A stretch of DNA of 64,000 bases, from the NCBI RefSeq assembly GCF_022370635.2, contig NZ_CP092362.2, forward strand, positions 5,642,001-5,706,000, given 5' to 3'. The notes beneath the pieces are model-generated. The model did no database searches. It was not told the origin of the DNA and was given only the letters and a program-made list of their open reading frames with translations. The position numbers and the translations under genes are program-made. Source of the DNA: Mycolicibacterium crocinum. GTDB lineage: Bacteria; Actinomycetota; Actinomycetes; Mycobacteriales; Mycobacteriaceae. Below, one piece after another: positions 40,702 through 50,430 of the stretch (within the stretch, counting starts at the first letter, position 1; every line of letters starts with the position of its first letter).

Positions 40702-43700
40702 GTGCCAAGCGACAGAGCCGACTCCACCCGGATCGCCCGGCTCGTCGCCGTCGTAGCCGGCATCCTGGGTGTGCTGCTGTGCGGTGTCGTGCCGTTGCTG
40801 CCGGTCACCCAGACCACCGCCACGATCCAGTGGCCGCAGGCCCCCGGCCCGGACGGCATGGTCAGCGACATCACTGCACCGCTGGTCTCCGGTGCGCCGC
40901 AGTCGCTCGAGGTGTCGATCCCCTGCCAGGTCATCGCGACGTTGCCGGCCGAGGGTGGACTGGTCTTCTCGACGATCCCTCCCGCGGGTATCGATGCGAG
41001 CCGCAACGGGCTGTTCGTCCGGGCCAATGCCGCCACCGTGGTCGTCGCGTTCCGCGACACCGTCGCCGCCGTGGCGCCCCGCCCGGCCATCGCGGCGGGC
41101 GGCTGTAGCGATCTGCGCATCTGGGCCGGACCCGGCGGGGTCGGCGCCGACTTCGTCGGCATCCCGGGCGCCACCGGCACGCTGGCCCCGGAGAAGAAGC
41201 CGGCGGTCGACGGCATCTTCACCGACCTGAAGGTCGCGTCGCAGGCCGGCTTGAGTGCGCGCATCGACATCGACACCCGGTTCATCACCAGCCCCGGCGC
41301 GCTGAAGATCGCGGTGATGGTGCTCGGCATCGTCTGCGTGGTGGCGTCGGTGATCGCGCTGGCGGTACTGGACAGACGTTCGGGACGTCGCGTCCCGGGA
41401 GCGTGGCGGCGTTTCCTCCGGGTCGGGGTCGCCACCTGGCTGGCCGATATCGGTGTCATCGGCGGCCTGCTGCTCTGGCATCTCGTCGGCGCCATCTCCT
41501 CCGACGACGGCTACAACCTCACGATCGCGCGGGTGTCCGGCGCGGCCGGCTACACCGCCAACTACTTCCGTTTCTTCGGCGCCACCGAGGCGCCCTTCGA
41601 CTGGTACCAGTCGGTGCTCGCCCACCTCGCCGCGATCAGCACCGCCGGCGTGTGGATGCGGCTGCCCGCGACGATCGCCGGCATCGGCACCTGGCTCATC
41701 CTGAGCCGCTGTGTCCTGCCCCGGCTGGGACGCCGGCTGTCGCTCAACCGGGTCACGGTGTGGACCGCCGGCGCGGTGTTCCTGGCCGCGTGGCTGCCGT
41801 TCAACAACGGGCTGCGACCCGAACCGCTGATCGCGTTCGGCGCGCTGGCCGCGTGGATTCTGGTGGAGAACGCCATCGCCACCCGGCGCCTCGTTCCAGC
41901 GGCCTTCGCGGTCATCGTCGCGGTGTTCAGCGTGACGCTCGCTCCGCAGGGCTTGATCGCGGTCGCGCCGTTGCTGGTCGGCTCGCGCGCCGTCGCACGG
42001 GTAATCAAGGCCCGCCGCGGCACTGACGGCCTGCTGGCCCCGCTGGCTGCGCTGGCCGCGTCGGCGTCGGTCATCTTCGTCGTCGTCTTCCGCGATCAGA
42101 CACTGGCCGCCGTCGCCGAATCCGCCCGCATCAAGTACGTCGTCGGACCGACGATCGCCTGGTACCAGGATTTTCTGCGCTACTACTTCCTGACCGTCGA
42201 GGACAACGTCGAAAGCTCGCTCACCCGCCGCTTCGCCGTACTGGTGATGATGCTGTGCCTGTTCGGCATGCTGGCGGTCCTGCTGCGCCGCGGGCATGTC
42301 CCCGGGGTCGCAGGAGGTCCGGTCTGGCGGCTGCTCGGCAGCACCGCGATCGGCCTGCTGTTGCTGACGTTCACCCCGACCAAGTGGGCTGTGCAGTTCG
42401 GTGCGTTCGCCGGACTGGCGGGGGCGCTCGGCGCGGTCACCGCGTTCGCGTTCGCGCGGGTCGGCCTGCACAACCGACGCAACCTCGCCCTCTACGTCAC
42501 CGCCCTGCTGTTCGTGCTGGCGTGGGCGACCTCGGGCACCAACGGCTGGTTCTACGTCGGCAGCTACGGGGTGCCGTGGTTCGACCGCCAGCCGGTGATC
42601 GCCCATCAGCCCGTCACGACGATGTTCCTCGGGCTGGCGATCCTCTCCGGCCTGCTCGCCGGCTGGCTGCACTTCCGGATGGACTACGCCGGGCACACGG
42701 AGGTCAAGAACACCGGCCGTAACCGTGCGTTGGCGTCCACCCCGCTGCTGGTGGTGGCGATCATCATGGTGCTGCTCGAAGTCGGTTCGATGACCAAGGC
42801 CTTCGCGCAGCGTTATCCCGCCTACACCACCGCGGCGGCCAACCTGTCGGCGTTGAAGTCGGGCCTGTCCGACACCAGCTGCGCGATGGCCGATGACGTT
42901 CTGGTCGAGGCGGACCCCAATGCCGGTATGCTGCAACCGGTTCCGGGCCAGAAGTGGGGCCAATACGGTCCCCTCGGCGGCGACAAACCGGTCGGCTTCA
43001 CCCCCAACGGCATCAGCGACACCCTCGAGCCCGCCGAGCCGTTCGTGGCCAACCCCGGGACCGTCAACTCCGACGGTTCGCCCAACAAACCCAACGCCGG
43101 TATCGCCTTCGCGGCAGGCACCGGCGGCGGGTACGGACCGGTCGGGGTCAACGGCTCGCGCGTGTTCCTTCCCTTCGGGTTGGACCCCAAGACCACCCCG
43201 GTGATGGGCAGCTACAACGAAAACACCGTTGCCGCCAAAGCGACTTCGGCGTGGTACCAGCTGCCCCCGCGCACCCCGGACCGTCCGCTCGTCACCGTCG
43301 CGGCGGCGGGTGCCATCTGGTTCTACGACGAAGAAGGCCAGTTCAACTACGGGCAGTCACTCAAGTTGCAGTGGGGCGTTCAGCGCCCGGACGGCAGCTT
43401 CCAGGCGCTGAACTCGGTGCAGCCCATCGACGTGATCGCTCAAAAGGCTTGGCGTAACCTGCGTTTCCCGCTGTCGTGGGCACCGCCGGAGGCCAACGTC
43501 GCGCGGATCGTCGCCGACGATCCGAACCTGAGCACCGACCAGTGGTTCGGTTTCACCCCGCCACGGGTGCCGGTGCTCCAGACGGCTCAGCAGTTCCTGG
43601 GCTCGCAGACGCCGGTCATGATGGACATCGCCACCGCCGCGAATTTCCCGTGCCAGCGCCCGTTCTCCGAACATCTCGGTGTCGCCGAAGTGCCGGAGTA

Positions 43701-43971
43701 CCGGATCCTGCCCAACCTCAAGCAGGTGGTGGTGTCGAGCAATATGTGGCAATCCGCCCGCGCCGGTGGCCCCTTCCTGTTCATCCAGGGGCTGCTGACC
43801 ACCGCGACTGTCCCGACGTATCTGCGCGACGACTGGTATCGCGACTGGGGCGCCATCGAGCGCTACATCCGGCTGGTGCCGTCATCGCAGGCGCCCAACG
43901 CCGTCATCGACCAGGGCAGCAAGACCGTATTCGGGTGGAGCCGTAGCGGACCGATCAGGGCACTGCCATGA
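40702..43971 (+). CDS. embA: Arabinosyltransferase EmbA
   Basis: This 1089-residue paralogue of EmbC starts at GTG. EmbA and EmbB form a heterodimer that builds the branched hexa-arabinoside end of arabinogalactan. The topology is the same: helices to about residue 700, then a carbohydrate-binding C-terminal part (WYQLPPRTPDRP, WFGFTPPRVPVL). The catalytic loop reads AISSDDGYNLTIARVSGAAGYTANYF, where the usual I-L after GY is N-L; EmbA is usually named by such differences and acts mainly by supporting EmbB. The stop overlaps the start of embB (ATGA), which fits equimolar synthesis. Confidence 0.96.
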   Translation: MPSDRADSTRIARLVAVVAGILGVLLCGVVPLLPVTQTTATIQWPQAPGPDGMVSDITAPLVSGAPQSLEVSIPCQVIATLPAEGGLVFSTIPPAGIDASRNGLFVRANAATVVVAFRDTVAAVAPRPAIAAGGCSDLRIWAGPGGVGADFVGIPGATGTLAPEKKPAVDGIFTDLKVASQAGLSARIDIDTRFITSPGALKIAVMVLGIVCVVASVIALAVLDRRSGRRVPGAWRRFLRVGVATWLADIGVIGGLLLWHLVGAISSDDGYNLTIARVSGAAGYTANYFRFFGATEAPFDWYQSVLAHLAAISTAGVWMRLPATIAGIGTWLILSRCVLPRLGRRLSLNRVTVWTAGAVFLAAWLPFNNGLRPEPLIAFGALAAWILVENAIATRRLVPAAFAVIVAVFSVTLAPQGLIAVAPLLVGSRAVARVIKARRGTDGLLAPLAALAASASVIFVVVFRDQTLAAVAESARIKYVVGPTIAWYQDFLRYYFLTVEDNVESSLTRRFAVLVMMLCLFGMLAVLLRRGHVPGVAGGPVWRLLGSTAIGLLLLTFTPTKWAVQFGAFAGLAGALGAVTAFAFARVGLHNRRNLALYVTALLFVLAWATSGTNGWFYVGSYGVPWFDRQPVIAHQPVTTMFLGLAILSGLLAGWLHFRMDYAGHTEVKNTGRNRALASTPLLVVAIIMVLLEVGSMTKAFAQRYPAYTTAAANLSALKSGLSDTSCAMADDVLVEADPNAGMLQPVPGQKWGQYGPLGGDKPVGFTPNGISDTLEPAEPFVANPGTVNSDGSPNKPNAGIAFAAGTGGGYGPVGVNGSRVFLPFGLDPKTTPVMGSYNENTVAAKATSAWYQLPPRTPDRPLVTVAAAGAIWFYDEEGQFNYGQSLKLQWGVQRPDGSFQALNSVQPIDVIAQKAWRNLRFPLSWAPPEANVARIVADDPNLSTDQWFGFTPPRVPVLQTAQQFLGSQTPVMMDIATAANFPCQRPFSEHLGVAEVPEYRILPNLKQVVVSSNMWQSARAGGPFLFIQGLLTTATVPTYLRDDWYRDWGAIERYIRLVPSSQAPNAVIDQGSKTVFGWSRSGPIRALP

Positions 43972-46900
43972 CACGAGACGTAACCATCGCGCGGTGGGTG
44001 GCCACGATCGCCGGACTGGTCGGCTTCGTGCTCTCGGTGCTGACACCGCTGCTGCCGGTAGAGCAGACCACCGCGACGCTGAACTGGCCGCAGGCCGGCC
44101 AGCTGAACAACGTCACCGCACCGCTGATCTCCCAGGCGCCCGTGTCGCTGACGGCCACCGTGCCCTGCGACGTGATCCGGTCCATGCCGCCGGCCGGCGG
44201 ACTGGTGCTGGGGCTGGCCCCGCAGAAAGGCAAAGAGGCAGCGCTCAATTCGCTGTTCGTCAATGTCAACGCCCAGCGTGTCGACATCACCGACCGCAAC
44301 GTGGTGGTCGCCAGCGTGCCGCGCGCCAGGGCGGCATCCGCGGAATGCCAGCGCATCGAGATCACCTCCACCACCGACGGCACATTCGCCACCTTCGTCG
44401 GGCTGAACGATCCGACCACCGGCAAAGATCTGCGCAGCGGGTTCGCCGATCCCAACCTGCGGCCCGCGATCGTCGGGGTCTTCACCGACCTGGTCGGGCC
44501 GGCACCGCCGGGGTTGAGTGTGTCGGCGACGATCGACACCCGGTTCTCCACCACACCAACGGTTCTCAAACTGGCCGCGATGCTGCTGGCGATGGCCGCC
44601 ACCGTGATCGCGCTACTGGCCCTGTGGCGGCTGGACCGCCTCGACGGGCGCCATATGCACAAGTGGATTCCGCAGCGCTGGCGCACTTTCACCGCGGTGG
44701 ACGTGACCGTAGTGGCCGGCTTCCTGATCTGGCATGTGATCGGCGCCAACTCCTCCGACGACGGCTACATCCTGCAGATGGCCCGCGTGGCCGATCATGC
44801 CGGCTACATGTCGAACTACTTCCGCTGGTTCGGCAGCCCCGAAGACCCGTTCGGCTGGTTCTACAACGTGCTGGCGCTGATGACCCACGTCAGCGACGCC
44901 AGCATCTGGATGCGGTTGCCGGACTTGATCTGTGCGCTGGTCTGCTGGCTGCTGCTGTCCCGCGAGGTGCTCCCCCGACTCGGCCCGGCAGTGATCGCCA
45001 GCCGGCCCGCGCTGTGGGCCGCGGGGCTGGTGTTGATGGCGGCCTGGATGCCGTTCAACAACGGCCTGCGTCCCGAGGGCCAGATCGCCACCGGCGCGCT
45101 GATCACCTACGTGCTCATCGAACGTGCGGTCATCTCCGGGCGGCTGACCCCGGCCGCACTGGCCATCGTCAGCGCAGCGTTCACCCTCGGCATCCAGCCC
45201 ACCGGCCTGATCGCGGTGGCCGCCCTGATCGCCGGTGGCCGTCCGATCCTGCGCATCCTGGTGCGCCGGCGCGCAATCGTCGGCACCTGGCCGCTGGTGC
45301 TGCCACTACTCGCCGCGGGCACCATCATCCTGACAGTGGTCTTCGCCGACCAGACATTGGCAACGGTGTTGGAGGCGACCAGGATTCGCACCGACATCGG
45401 GCCCAGCCAGGCCTGGTACACCGAGAACCTGCGCTACTACTACCTGATCCTGCCGACCGTGGACGGCTCGCTGTCGCGGCGATTCGGCTTCCTGATGACG
45501 GCGCTGTCGCTGTTCGTGTCGATGTTCATCATGTTGCGCCGCAAGCGCGTTCCCGGGGTAGCCCGCGGACCGGTGTGGCGGCTGATGGGCGTCATCTTCG
45601 CGACGATGTTCTTCCTGATGTTCACCCCCACCAAGTGGGTGCATCACTTCGGCTTGTTCGCCGCGGTGGGTGCGGCCATGGCGGCGCTGGCCACCGTGCT
45701 GGCCTCACCGGCGGTGCTGCGCTGGTCGCGCAACCGGATGACCGTCGTTACCGCCGTGTTCTTCCTGCTCGCGCTCTGCTTCGCCACTACCAACGGCTGG
45801 TGGTATGTATCGAGCTACGGTGCGCCGTTCAACAACGCCATGCCGAAAATCGGCGGGATCACGATCAGCACAATCTTTTTCGCGTTGTTCGCCATCTCTG
45901 CGCTCTACACGATCTGGCTGCACTTCAACACCCGCGACCACGGCGAAGGCCGCGTCGCGCGAGCGGTGACCACCGCACCGATTCCGGTGGCCGCCGGCTT
46001 CATGGTGCTGGTGTTCATCGCCTCAATGGCCGCCGGTGTGGTGCGCCAGTACCCGACCTACTCCAACGCCTGGGCCAACCTGCGGTCCTTCTCCGGTGGC
46101 TGCGGGTTGGCCGACGACGTCCTGGTGGAGCCGGACGCCAACGCAGGATTCCTCACCCCGCTGCCCGGTGACTACGGGCCGCTCGGGCCGCTCGGCGGCA
46201 CCAACCCGGTCGGCTTCACACCCAGCGGCGTACCGGAACACATTGTCGCCGAAGCGATTCGGATGACCAACCCGCAACCGGGCACGGACTACGACTGGGA
46301 TCAGCCGATCAAGCTGGACAAGCCGGGCATCAACGGCTCGACCGTGCCGCTGCCGTACGGCCTCGACCCGGCGCGGGTCCCGATAGCAGGCAGCTACTTC
46401 GTCGGCCCCCAACAGGACGCCACCCTGAATTCCGCGTGGTACCAGTTGCCCCCCAACGACGACGGTCACCCGCTGGTGGTCGTCACCGCCGCAGGCACCA
46501 TCGCCGGCATCAGTGTTCTCAACGGCTTCACCGACGGCCAGACCGTGGAACTCGAATACGGCAAGCCCGGGCCCGACGGTGGGCCGGTGGCGGCCGGGCG
46601 GATCAGCCCCTACGATCTCGGCCCCGCCCCGTCGTGGCGCAACCTGCGCTTCGCCCGCTCGCAGATCCCCGGCGATGCCACCGCCGTGCGGATCGTGGCG
46701 CAGGACCGCTCGCTGTCCCAAGGCGACTGGCTGGCGGTCACTCCGCCGCGGGTGCCCGAACTGCGGTCGGTGCAGGAGTTCGTCGGCTCCACGCAACCGG
46801 TGTTGATGGACTGGGCCGTCGGCCTCGCGTTCCCGTGCCAGCAGCCGATGCTGCACGCCAACGGTGTCACCGAGGTGCCGAAGTTCCGGATCACCCCGGA

Positions 46901-47147
46901 CTACACCGCCAAGAAACAGGACACCGACACCTGGGAGGACGGCCGTAACGGCGGCCTGCTGGGCATCACCGACCTCTTGCTGCGCGCCCACGTCATGTCC
47001 ACCTATCTGTCGCACGACTGGGGTCGCGACTGGGGCTCGCTGCGTCAGTTCGAGACGATCGTGCCGGCCGAGCCCGCCCAGATCGACCTGGGCACGGCCA
47101 CCCGCAGTGGCCTGTGGAAACCGGGTCGGATCAGGATCAAGCCTTAA
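43968..47147 (+). CDS. embB: Arabinosyltransferase EmbB, ethambutol target
   Basis: This 1059-residue paralogue works with EmbA on arabinogalactan and is the main target of ethambutol. The resistance-determining loop reads SSDDGYILQMARVADHAGY; Met271 (44778-44780) matches Met306 of M. tuberculosis. The residue before it is Gln rather than Gly, and the Ile-Leu pair altered in naturally resistant M. abscessus and M. chelonae is intact. So no classical resistance change is present. Membrane helices run to about residue 690; carbohydrate-binding domains follow (WYQLPPNDDGHP, DWLAVTPPRVPEL). The N-terminus is shorter than in M. tuberculosis. A hairpin follows the stop. Confidence 0.96.
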   Translation: MTRDVTIARWVATIAGLVGFVLSVLTPLLPVEQTTATLNWPQAGQLNNVTAPLISQAPVSLTATVPCDVIRSMPPAGGLVLGLAPQKGKEAALNSLFVNVNAQRVDITDRNVVVASVPRARAASAECQRIEITSTTDGTFATFVGLNDPTTGKDLRSGFADPNLRPAIVGVFTDLVGPAPPGLSVSATIDTRFSTTPTVLKLAAMLLAMAATVIALLALWRLDRLDGRHMHKWIPQRWRTFTAVDVTVVAGFLIWHVIGANSSDDGYILQMARVADHAGYMSNYFRWFGSPEDPFGWFYNVLALMTHVSDASIWMRLPDLICALVCWLLLSREVLPRLGPAVIASRPALWAAGLVLMAAWMPFNNGLRPEGQIATGALITYVLIERAVISGRLTPAALAIVSAAFTLGIQPTGLIAVAALIAGGRPILRILVRRRAIVGTWPLVLPLLAAGTIILTVVFADQTLATVLEATRIRTDIGPSQAWYTENLRYYYLILPTVDGSLSRRFGFLMTALSLFVSMFIMLRRKRVPGVARGPVWRLMGVIFATMFFLMFTPTKWVHHFGLFAAVGAAMAALATVLASPAVLRWSRNRMTVVTAVFFLLALCFATTNGWWYVSSYGAPFNNAMPKIGGITISTIFFALFAISALYTIWLHFNTRDHGEGRVARAVTTAPIPVAAGFMVLVFIASMAAGVVRQYPTYSNAWANLRSFSGGCGLADDVLVEPDANAGFLTPLPGDYGPLGPLGGTNPVGFTPSGVPEHIVAEAIRMTNPQPGTDYDWDQPIKLDKPGINGSTVPLPYGLDPARVPIAGSYFVGPQQDATLNSAWYQLPPNDDGHPLVVVTAAGTIAGISVLNGFTDGQTVELEYGKPGPDGGPVAAGRISPYDLGPAPSWRNLRFARSQIPGDATAVRIVAQDRSLSQGDWLAVTPPRVPELRSVQEFVGSTQPVLMDWAVGLAFPCQQPMLHANGVTEVPKFRITPDYTAKKQDTDTWEDGRNGGLLGITDLLLRAHVMSTYLSHDWGRDWGSLRQFETIVPAEPAQIDLGTATRSGLWKPGRIRIKP

Positions 47148-47163
47148 GTGCAGTAGCCCAGTA

Positions 47164-47192
47164 CTGACACCACGCCGGTTCAGTGGCGTCAG
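47164..47192 (+). terminator. Hairpin downstream of embB
   Basis: A 10-bp stem with one mismatch (CTGACACCAC with GTGGCGTCAG) and a 9-base loop stands 16 bp after the embB stop and is followed by CGTTAATTTA. It lacks a long T run, as is common in mycobacteria, so it is a candidate rather than a proven terminator of the arabinan operon. Confidence 0.45.
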
Positions 47193-47201
47193 CGTTAATT
47201 T

Positions 47202-47888
47202 ATGGACCACATCCTGAAGAGTCGACCTGTGGTCGCCACGGTGGCGGCGATCGCAGCAAGCACCGTCGTGCTGGCCACCACAGTTGCGCCGCCCCGGCCG
47301 ATGACGGAGGTCGCAGGCCCGCGGATCACCACGCAGGTCGTCGCGCTGGCTGCCCTGCCCGAAGCGCTGACACCAACCCCGCGGACCGTCGCCCGCGCAT
47401 CGGCCAACCAGATCGATCTCGGTCAGACAGTTCAGAACGCGCTGGGACCCGTCGTCGGGGGCGCTGTACTCGGAATCTTCGGCGGATTCATCATCATCGG
47501 CCAGATGGCCGCCGGCGTGATCTATCGAATTCCGGGCGCGGATACGAAGCTCGCACCACTGATCTCGGCCATCGCCGCTGTCGGGGCAATAGTCGTGGGT
47601 ATCCCGGTCGGTGCGGTCATCGGTGTAGCTTTCGGCGTCGCCTCGGCCGTCGCGGGATGGGCGTCGCGTCTGCGACCGCCGGCGCCACCGGTGTCGAGCG
47701 TTTCGACAGTCAGCGCAAAGATCACCACGCCGCAGCGGTCGAGCAAGTCCGGCACACGATCCGACCGGCACACTGTCAAGGCCGCGGTACCGGCAAAAAC
47801 CTCAGCGCCGCAACAGGGTTCCAGCAAGCCACGAGCCGGTACCGGTCGCGGACATGCTGCCGTGTCGAATCGAACCGCACGGCACTGA
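47202..47888 (+). CDS. Hypothetical exported or membrane protein
   Basis: This 228-residue protein has an N-terminal signal-like hydrophobic segment (about 9-28), a Thr/Pro stretch, then two hydrophobic Gly-rich segments (about 83-108 and 118-155; FGGFIIIGQMAAGVIYRIPGA and IVVGIPVGAVIGVAFGVASA). The last 70 residues are basic and Ser/Thr/Pro-rich. The pattern of Gly-zipper helices resembles many small mycobacterial membrane proteins of unknown function. It starts 55 bp after embB, behind a possible terminator, so it may be independent. No family is recognised. Confidence 0.65.
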   Translation: MDHILKSRPVVATVAAIAASTVVLATTVAPPRPMTEVAGPRITTQVVALAALPEALTPTPRTVARASANQIDLGQTVQNALGPVVGGAVLGIFGGFIIIGQMAAGVIYRIPGADTKLAPLISAIAAVGAIVVGIPVGAVIGVAFGVASAVAGWASRLRPPAPPVSSVSTVSAKITTPQRSSKSGTRSDRHTVKAAVPAKTSAPQQGSSKPRAGTGRGHAAVSNRTARH

Positions 47889-47942
47889 CTCCGCTTTTGC
47901 CGTAGCGCGGCCAATTGACGGTTGCGGTGACAGAATCCGCAC

Positions 47943-49442
47943 ATGGAGCAAGACGCAGCAACCGTCGACCCGTTGATGCACGGCCTGCGCTCCAAGGGCC
48001 TGAAGAAAGGGTCGGTCTCCCTCGTCGGAGCCGTGGCTATCGGGCTGGCCGCAACCGCCCCGGCATATTCGCTGACGGGTGCGCTCGGACACGGCGCGGA
48101 GGAAGCCGGCTACCAGCTGCCGATCGTTTTCATCCTCGCGGTCATCCCGATGTACTTCGTGGCCTTGGCGTACAAGCACCTCACCGATGCCGCCCCGGAT
48201 GCCGGCACCGTATTCACGTGGGGATCCAAGGCCATCGCACCGCACATCGGCTGGATGGGCGGGTTCGCGCTGGTGCTGTCGTCGATCCTGGCCGGTGTCG
48301 GCGCCGCCGGAATCCTGACCAATGCGGTCGCCGTGTTGCTCGGCATGGACTCCTCACCGGTGTGGTTCGACATCGTGGTGGCCGCCGTCTTCATCCTGCT
48401 CACCACGTATTTGGTGGCCCGCGGCGCGGAGGAATCCTCGCGCACCACGCTGGTCCTGACGATCGTCCAATACGGCGGGCTGATCCTGTTCGCGGTGATC
48501 ATGGGGGTCGCCGTCGTGCGCGGCCACCAGAGCCCGGATGCCGCATCGTTCTCGTGGGAGTGGTTCAATCCGTTCGCAATTCGCGACTTCAGCAGCCTGC
48601 TCGGCGGGTTCCTGGTGGCCATCTTCATCTTCTGGGGCTTCGACGCCTCACTGGCCATGTCCGAAGAGACCTCCGGGACATCGGCGGACGCGGGCCGCAG
48701 TGGCGTCACCGCGATCCTGATCACGGTCGCCACCTACGTGATCTTCAGCGTGGCCGCGCTGGCATTCGCGGGTATCGATCCGAACAGCGAGACCAGCCTG
48801 ACCCACGACGGCAACGTCGACGACGTTTTCACCACGCTGGCCACCCACTCGATCGGCGACCGCGGTGCGATGCTCGCAGCCCTGGTGGTCGGGCTGTCCG
48901 CCTTCTCGGCGACGATGTCCACCGTCATGCCGACGGCGCGCGGGCTGCTGTCGATGGCGACCTACAAGGCGCTACCGGACCGGTTCGCCTCGGTGAGTGA
49001 GGTGAGTTCGACACCCAAGTTCGCAACCTGGGTGATCGGCCTGACCAGTCTGGTGATCTATTGCGTGCTGGACCTGATCAGCGACAGCGTCGTATCGGAT
49101 TCGGTCTACAGCGTGGGAATCGCGATCATGACGTACTACTCGGTCGTGGCGATCTCCTCAGTGGTGTACTTCTGGCGCACCGCTTTTCGGTCGTGGCGCA
49201 CTGCGATGGGACAGGTGATCCTGCCTGGCATCGGCGCGCTGATCCTCATCCCGGTGGGCATCGTCGAGGCATACCTGATGGCGGATCCGAGCACTGGTTC
49301 GGGCGGATCACTTCTCGGCGTCGGCACCGCGTTCGTCGTCGGCGTGCTGAGTTTGGCTTTCGGTGTGGTGCTGATGATCCTGTGGAACCTCAAGGCGCCG
49401 GCCTTCTTCCGCGGTACGACCTTGCCGAAGGAACGTACCTAG
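47943..49442 (+). CDS. APC-superfamily amino acid permease
   Basis: This 499-residue permease has about 12 membrane segments. Family motifs are GAVAIGLAATAPAYSLTGAL in the first segment (about 24-43), where APC proteins hold the broken helix that binds the amino group, and IFIFWGFDASLAMSEET at about 228-244 for segment 6. It should import an amino acid or polyamine by proton or substrate exchange; the exact substrate is not shown by sequence. Start ATG is at 47943, and the stop overlaps the convergent lipoprotein gene by 4 bp. Confidence 0.88.
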   Translation: MEQDAATVDPLMHGLRSKGLKKGSVSLVGAVAIGLAATAPAYSLTGALGHGAEEAGYQLPIVFILAVIPMYFVALAYKHLTDAAPDAGTVFTWGSKAIAPHIGWMGGFALVLSSILAGVGAAGILTNAVAVLLGMDSSPVWFDIVVAAVFILLTTYLVARGAEESSRTTLVLTIVQYGGLILFAVIMGVAVVRGHQSPDAASFSWEWFNPFAIRDFSSLLGGFLVAIFIFWGFDASLAMSEETSGTSADAGRSGVTAILITVATYVIFSVAALAFAGIDPNSETSLTHDGNVDDVFTTLATHSIGDRGAMLAALVVGLSAFSATMSTVMPTARGLLSMATYKALPDRFASVSEVSSTPKFATWVIGLTSLVIYCVLDLISDSVVSDSVYSVGIAIMTYYSVVAISSVVYFWRTAFRSWRTAMGQVILPGIGALILIPVGIVEAYLMADPSTGSGGSLLGVGTAFVVGVLSLAFGVVLMILWNLKAPAFFRGTTLPKERT

Positions 49443-49819
49443 CCGCCGTTGCGATTACCGAAGCCGTTGGGGCCGAACTGGCGGGTCGGCGCCACCGTCA
49501 CCGTCTGCGTCGACGTCTGAATCGAGGTTGCCACGGATGTCTCGGTCTGCGTGGCCGTTTCGGTGTTGGTGACGGTCTGCGGATCCTGAGTCTGGACGAT
49601 GGTCTGCGGCGGTTGCGCTCCACCGCCCGAACCGGAGTTGTACTGGTGGTGCGTCGCGGCGGCAGCTGACGTCGTCGTCGTTGTCGGTGTCGACGTGACA
49701 GTGACGGTCGTGGGACCCGTCGCGCCTTTGGATCCGCATGCCACCGCATCCAGGACCACCACCGCGGAAACCGACGCCAACAGGCATACCGAACGCTTAC
49801 GTGTGTTCACAGCTGACAT
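49439..49819 (-). CDS. Thr/Gln-rich low-complexity probable lipoprotein
   Basis: This 126-residue protein has a basic N-terminus and a hydrophobic segment (about 10-27) ending DAVAC-GS. That could be a lipobox with Cys28, although the residue at -3 is Ala instead of the preferred Leu. The mature part is extremely Thr-rich: TTVTVTSTPTTTTTS, then QTVTNTETATQTETSVATS and IQTSTQTVTVAPT, with hydroxyl residues alternating with Val/Gln. It ends GPNGFGNRNGG. Such stretches are often O-mannosylated in mycobacteria, so it may be a surface glycolipoprotein. No family is recognised. Confidence 0.7.
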   Translation of the reverse strand: MSAVNTRKRSVCLLASVSAVVVLDAVACGSKGATGPTTVTVTSTPTTTTTSAAAATHHQYNSGSGGGAQPPQTIVQTQDPQTVTNTETATQTETSVATSIQTSTQTVTVAPTRQFGPNGFGNRNGG

Positions 49820-50052
49820 GTCTAACCATCGGCATACGGAAAAGCCATGCGCGACAACACTTACGGTCCGTACAGTACGCTGTCAATACCCTCGCGAAGC
49901 CCTGGATGTCGAGCAAAGTGCCTGATATCGAACCGTTTTCGATACGTTATTACTCACCAAGGCCAAACCCACTATCGTCACAGCTCGCACAAATCCGAGC
50001 TCCATAACGTCGTCATCGCAAGAGCAACCCGAGCAACGAAACGGAGATGACG

Positions 50053-50397
50053 ATGAACCTCAAACGATTGGTCTACGCCTCGACCGCGGCGGTCGGCATC
50101 GGCGCGGCCGGACTGTTCGGGCTCGGCATCGGAACGGCCAGTGCCGATCCCGGTCAATGCGGTGGACCGGGTCCGCAGAACTGCCAGGGCCCCAACAATG
50201 GGCACGACAACAACTGGAACAACGGGCCGGACAACAACCGTAACGACGGGCCCGCCGACTGGCAGCACCGCGACATCAACCAGGGCCGCCAGGATCACCA
50301 ACCGTTCAACTGGAACGGCCAGTGGGTTCAGCCCATGCCGGCCGGCAATGGAGTGGGCTGGGGCTTCTGGTTCCTGGGGCAGTGGATCCCGCTGTAA
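50053..50397 (+). CDS. Small secreted Asn/Gly-rich protein
   Basis: This 114-residue protein is read from ATG 50053 (MNLKRLVYASTAAVG), which is six bases after the ribosome site ACGGAG; an ATG directly adjoining that site at 50047 is less likely. A signal peptide (about 1-33) ends TASA-DP. The mature part has CGGPGPQNC, with two Cys close together, an Asn/Asp-rich stretch (NNWNNGPDNNRNDGP), and a Trp-rich end FNWNGQWVQPMP and WGFWFLGQWIPL. Proteins with this aromatic Pro-Gly end are common in mycobacteria and of unknown function. It is convergent with the kinase gene. Confidence 0.78.
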   Translation: MNLKRLVYASTAAVGIGAAGLFGLGIGTASADPGQCGGPGPQNCQGPNNGHDNNWNNGPDNNRNDGPADWQHRDINQGRQDHQPFNWNGQWVQPMPAGNGVGWGFWFLGQWIPL

Positions 50398-50430
50398 ACC
50401 GCAGCACGGTGGCGCCGGCGGGAAGGGTGC

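Noticed and set aside
40687..42963. Long open frame on the minus strand opposite embA (758 codons)
   Set aside because: It is a shadow of the embA coding strand in high-GC DNA. The translation is Arg/Asp/His/Gln-rich with no domain, and embA is unmistakable.
37386..47147. embC, embA and embB as possible repeats or assembly duplication
   Set aside because: They are diverged paralogues with distinct signatures in the standard C-A-B order, so this is the normal locus.
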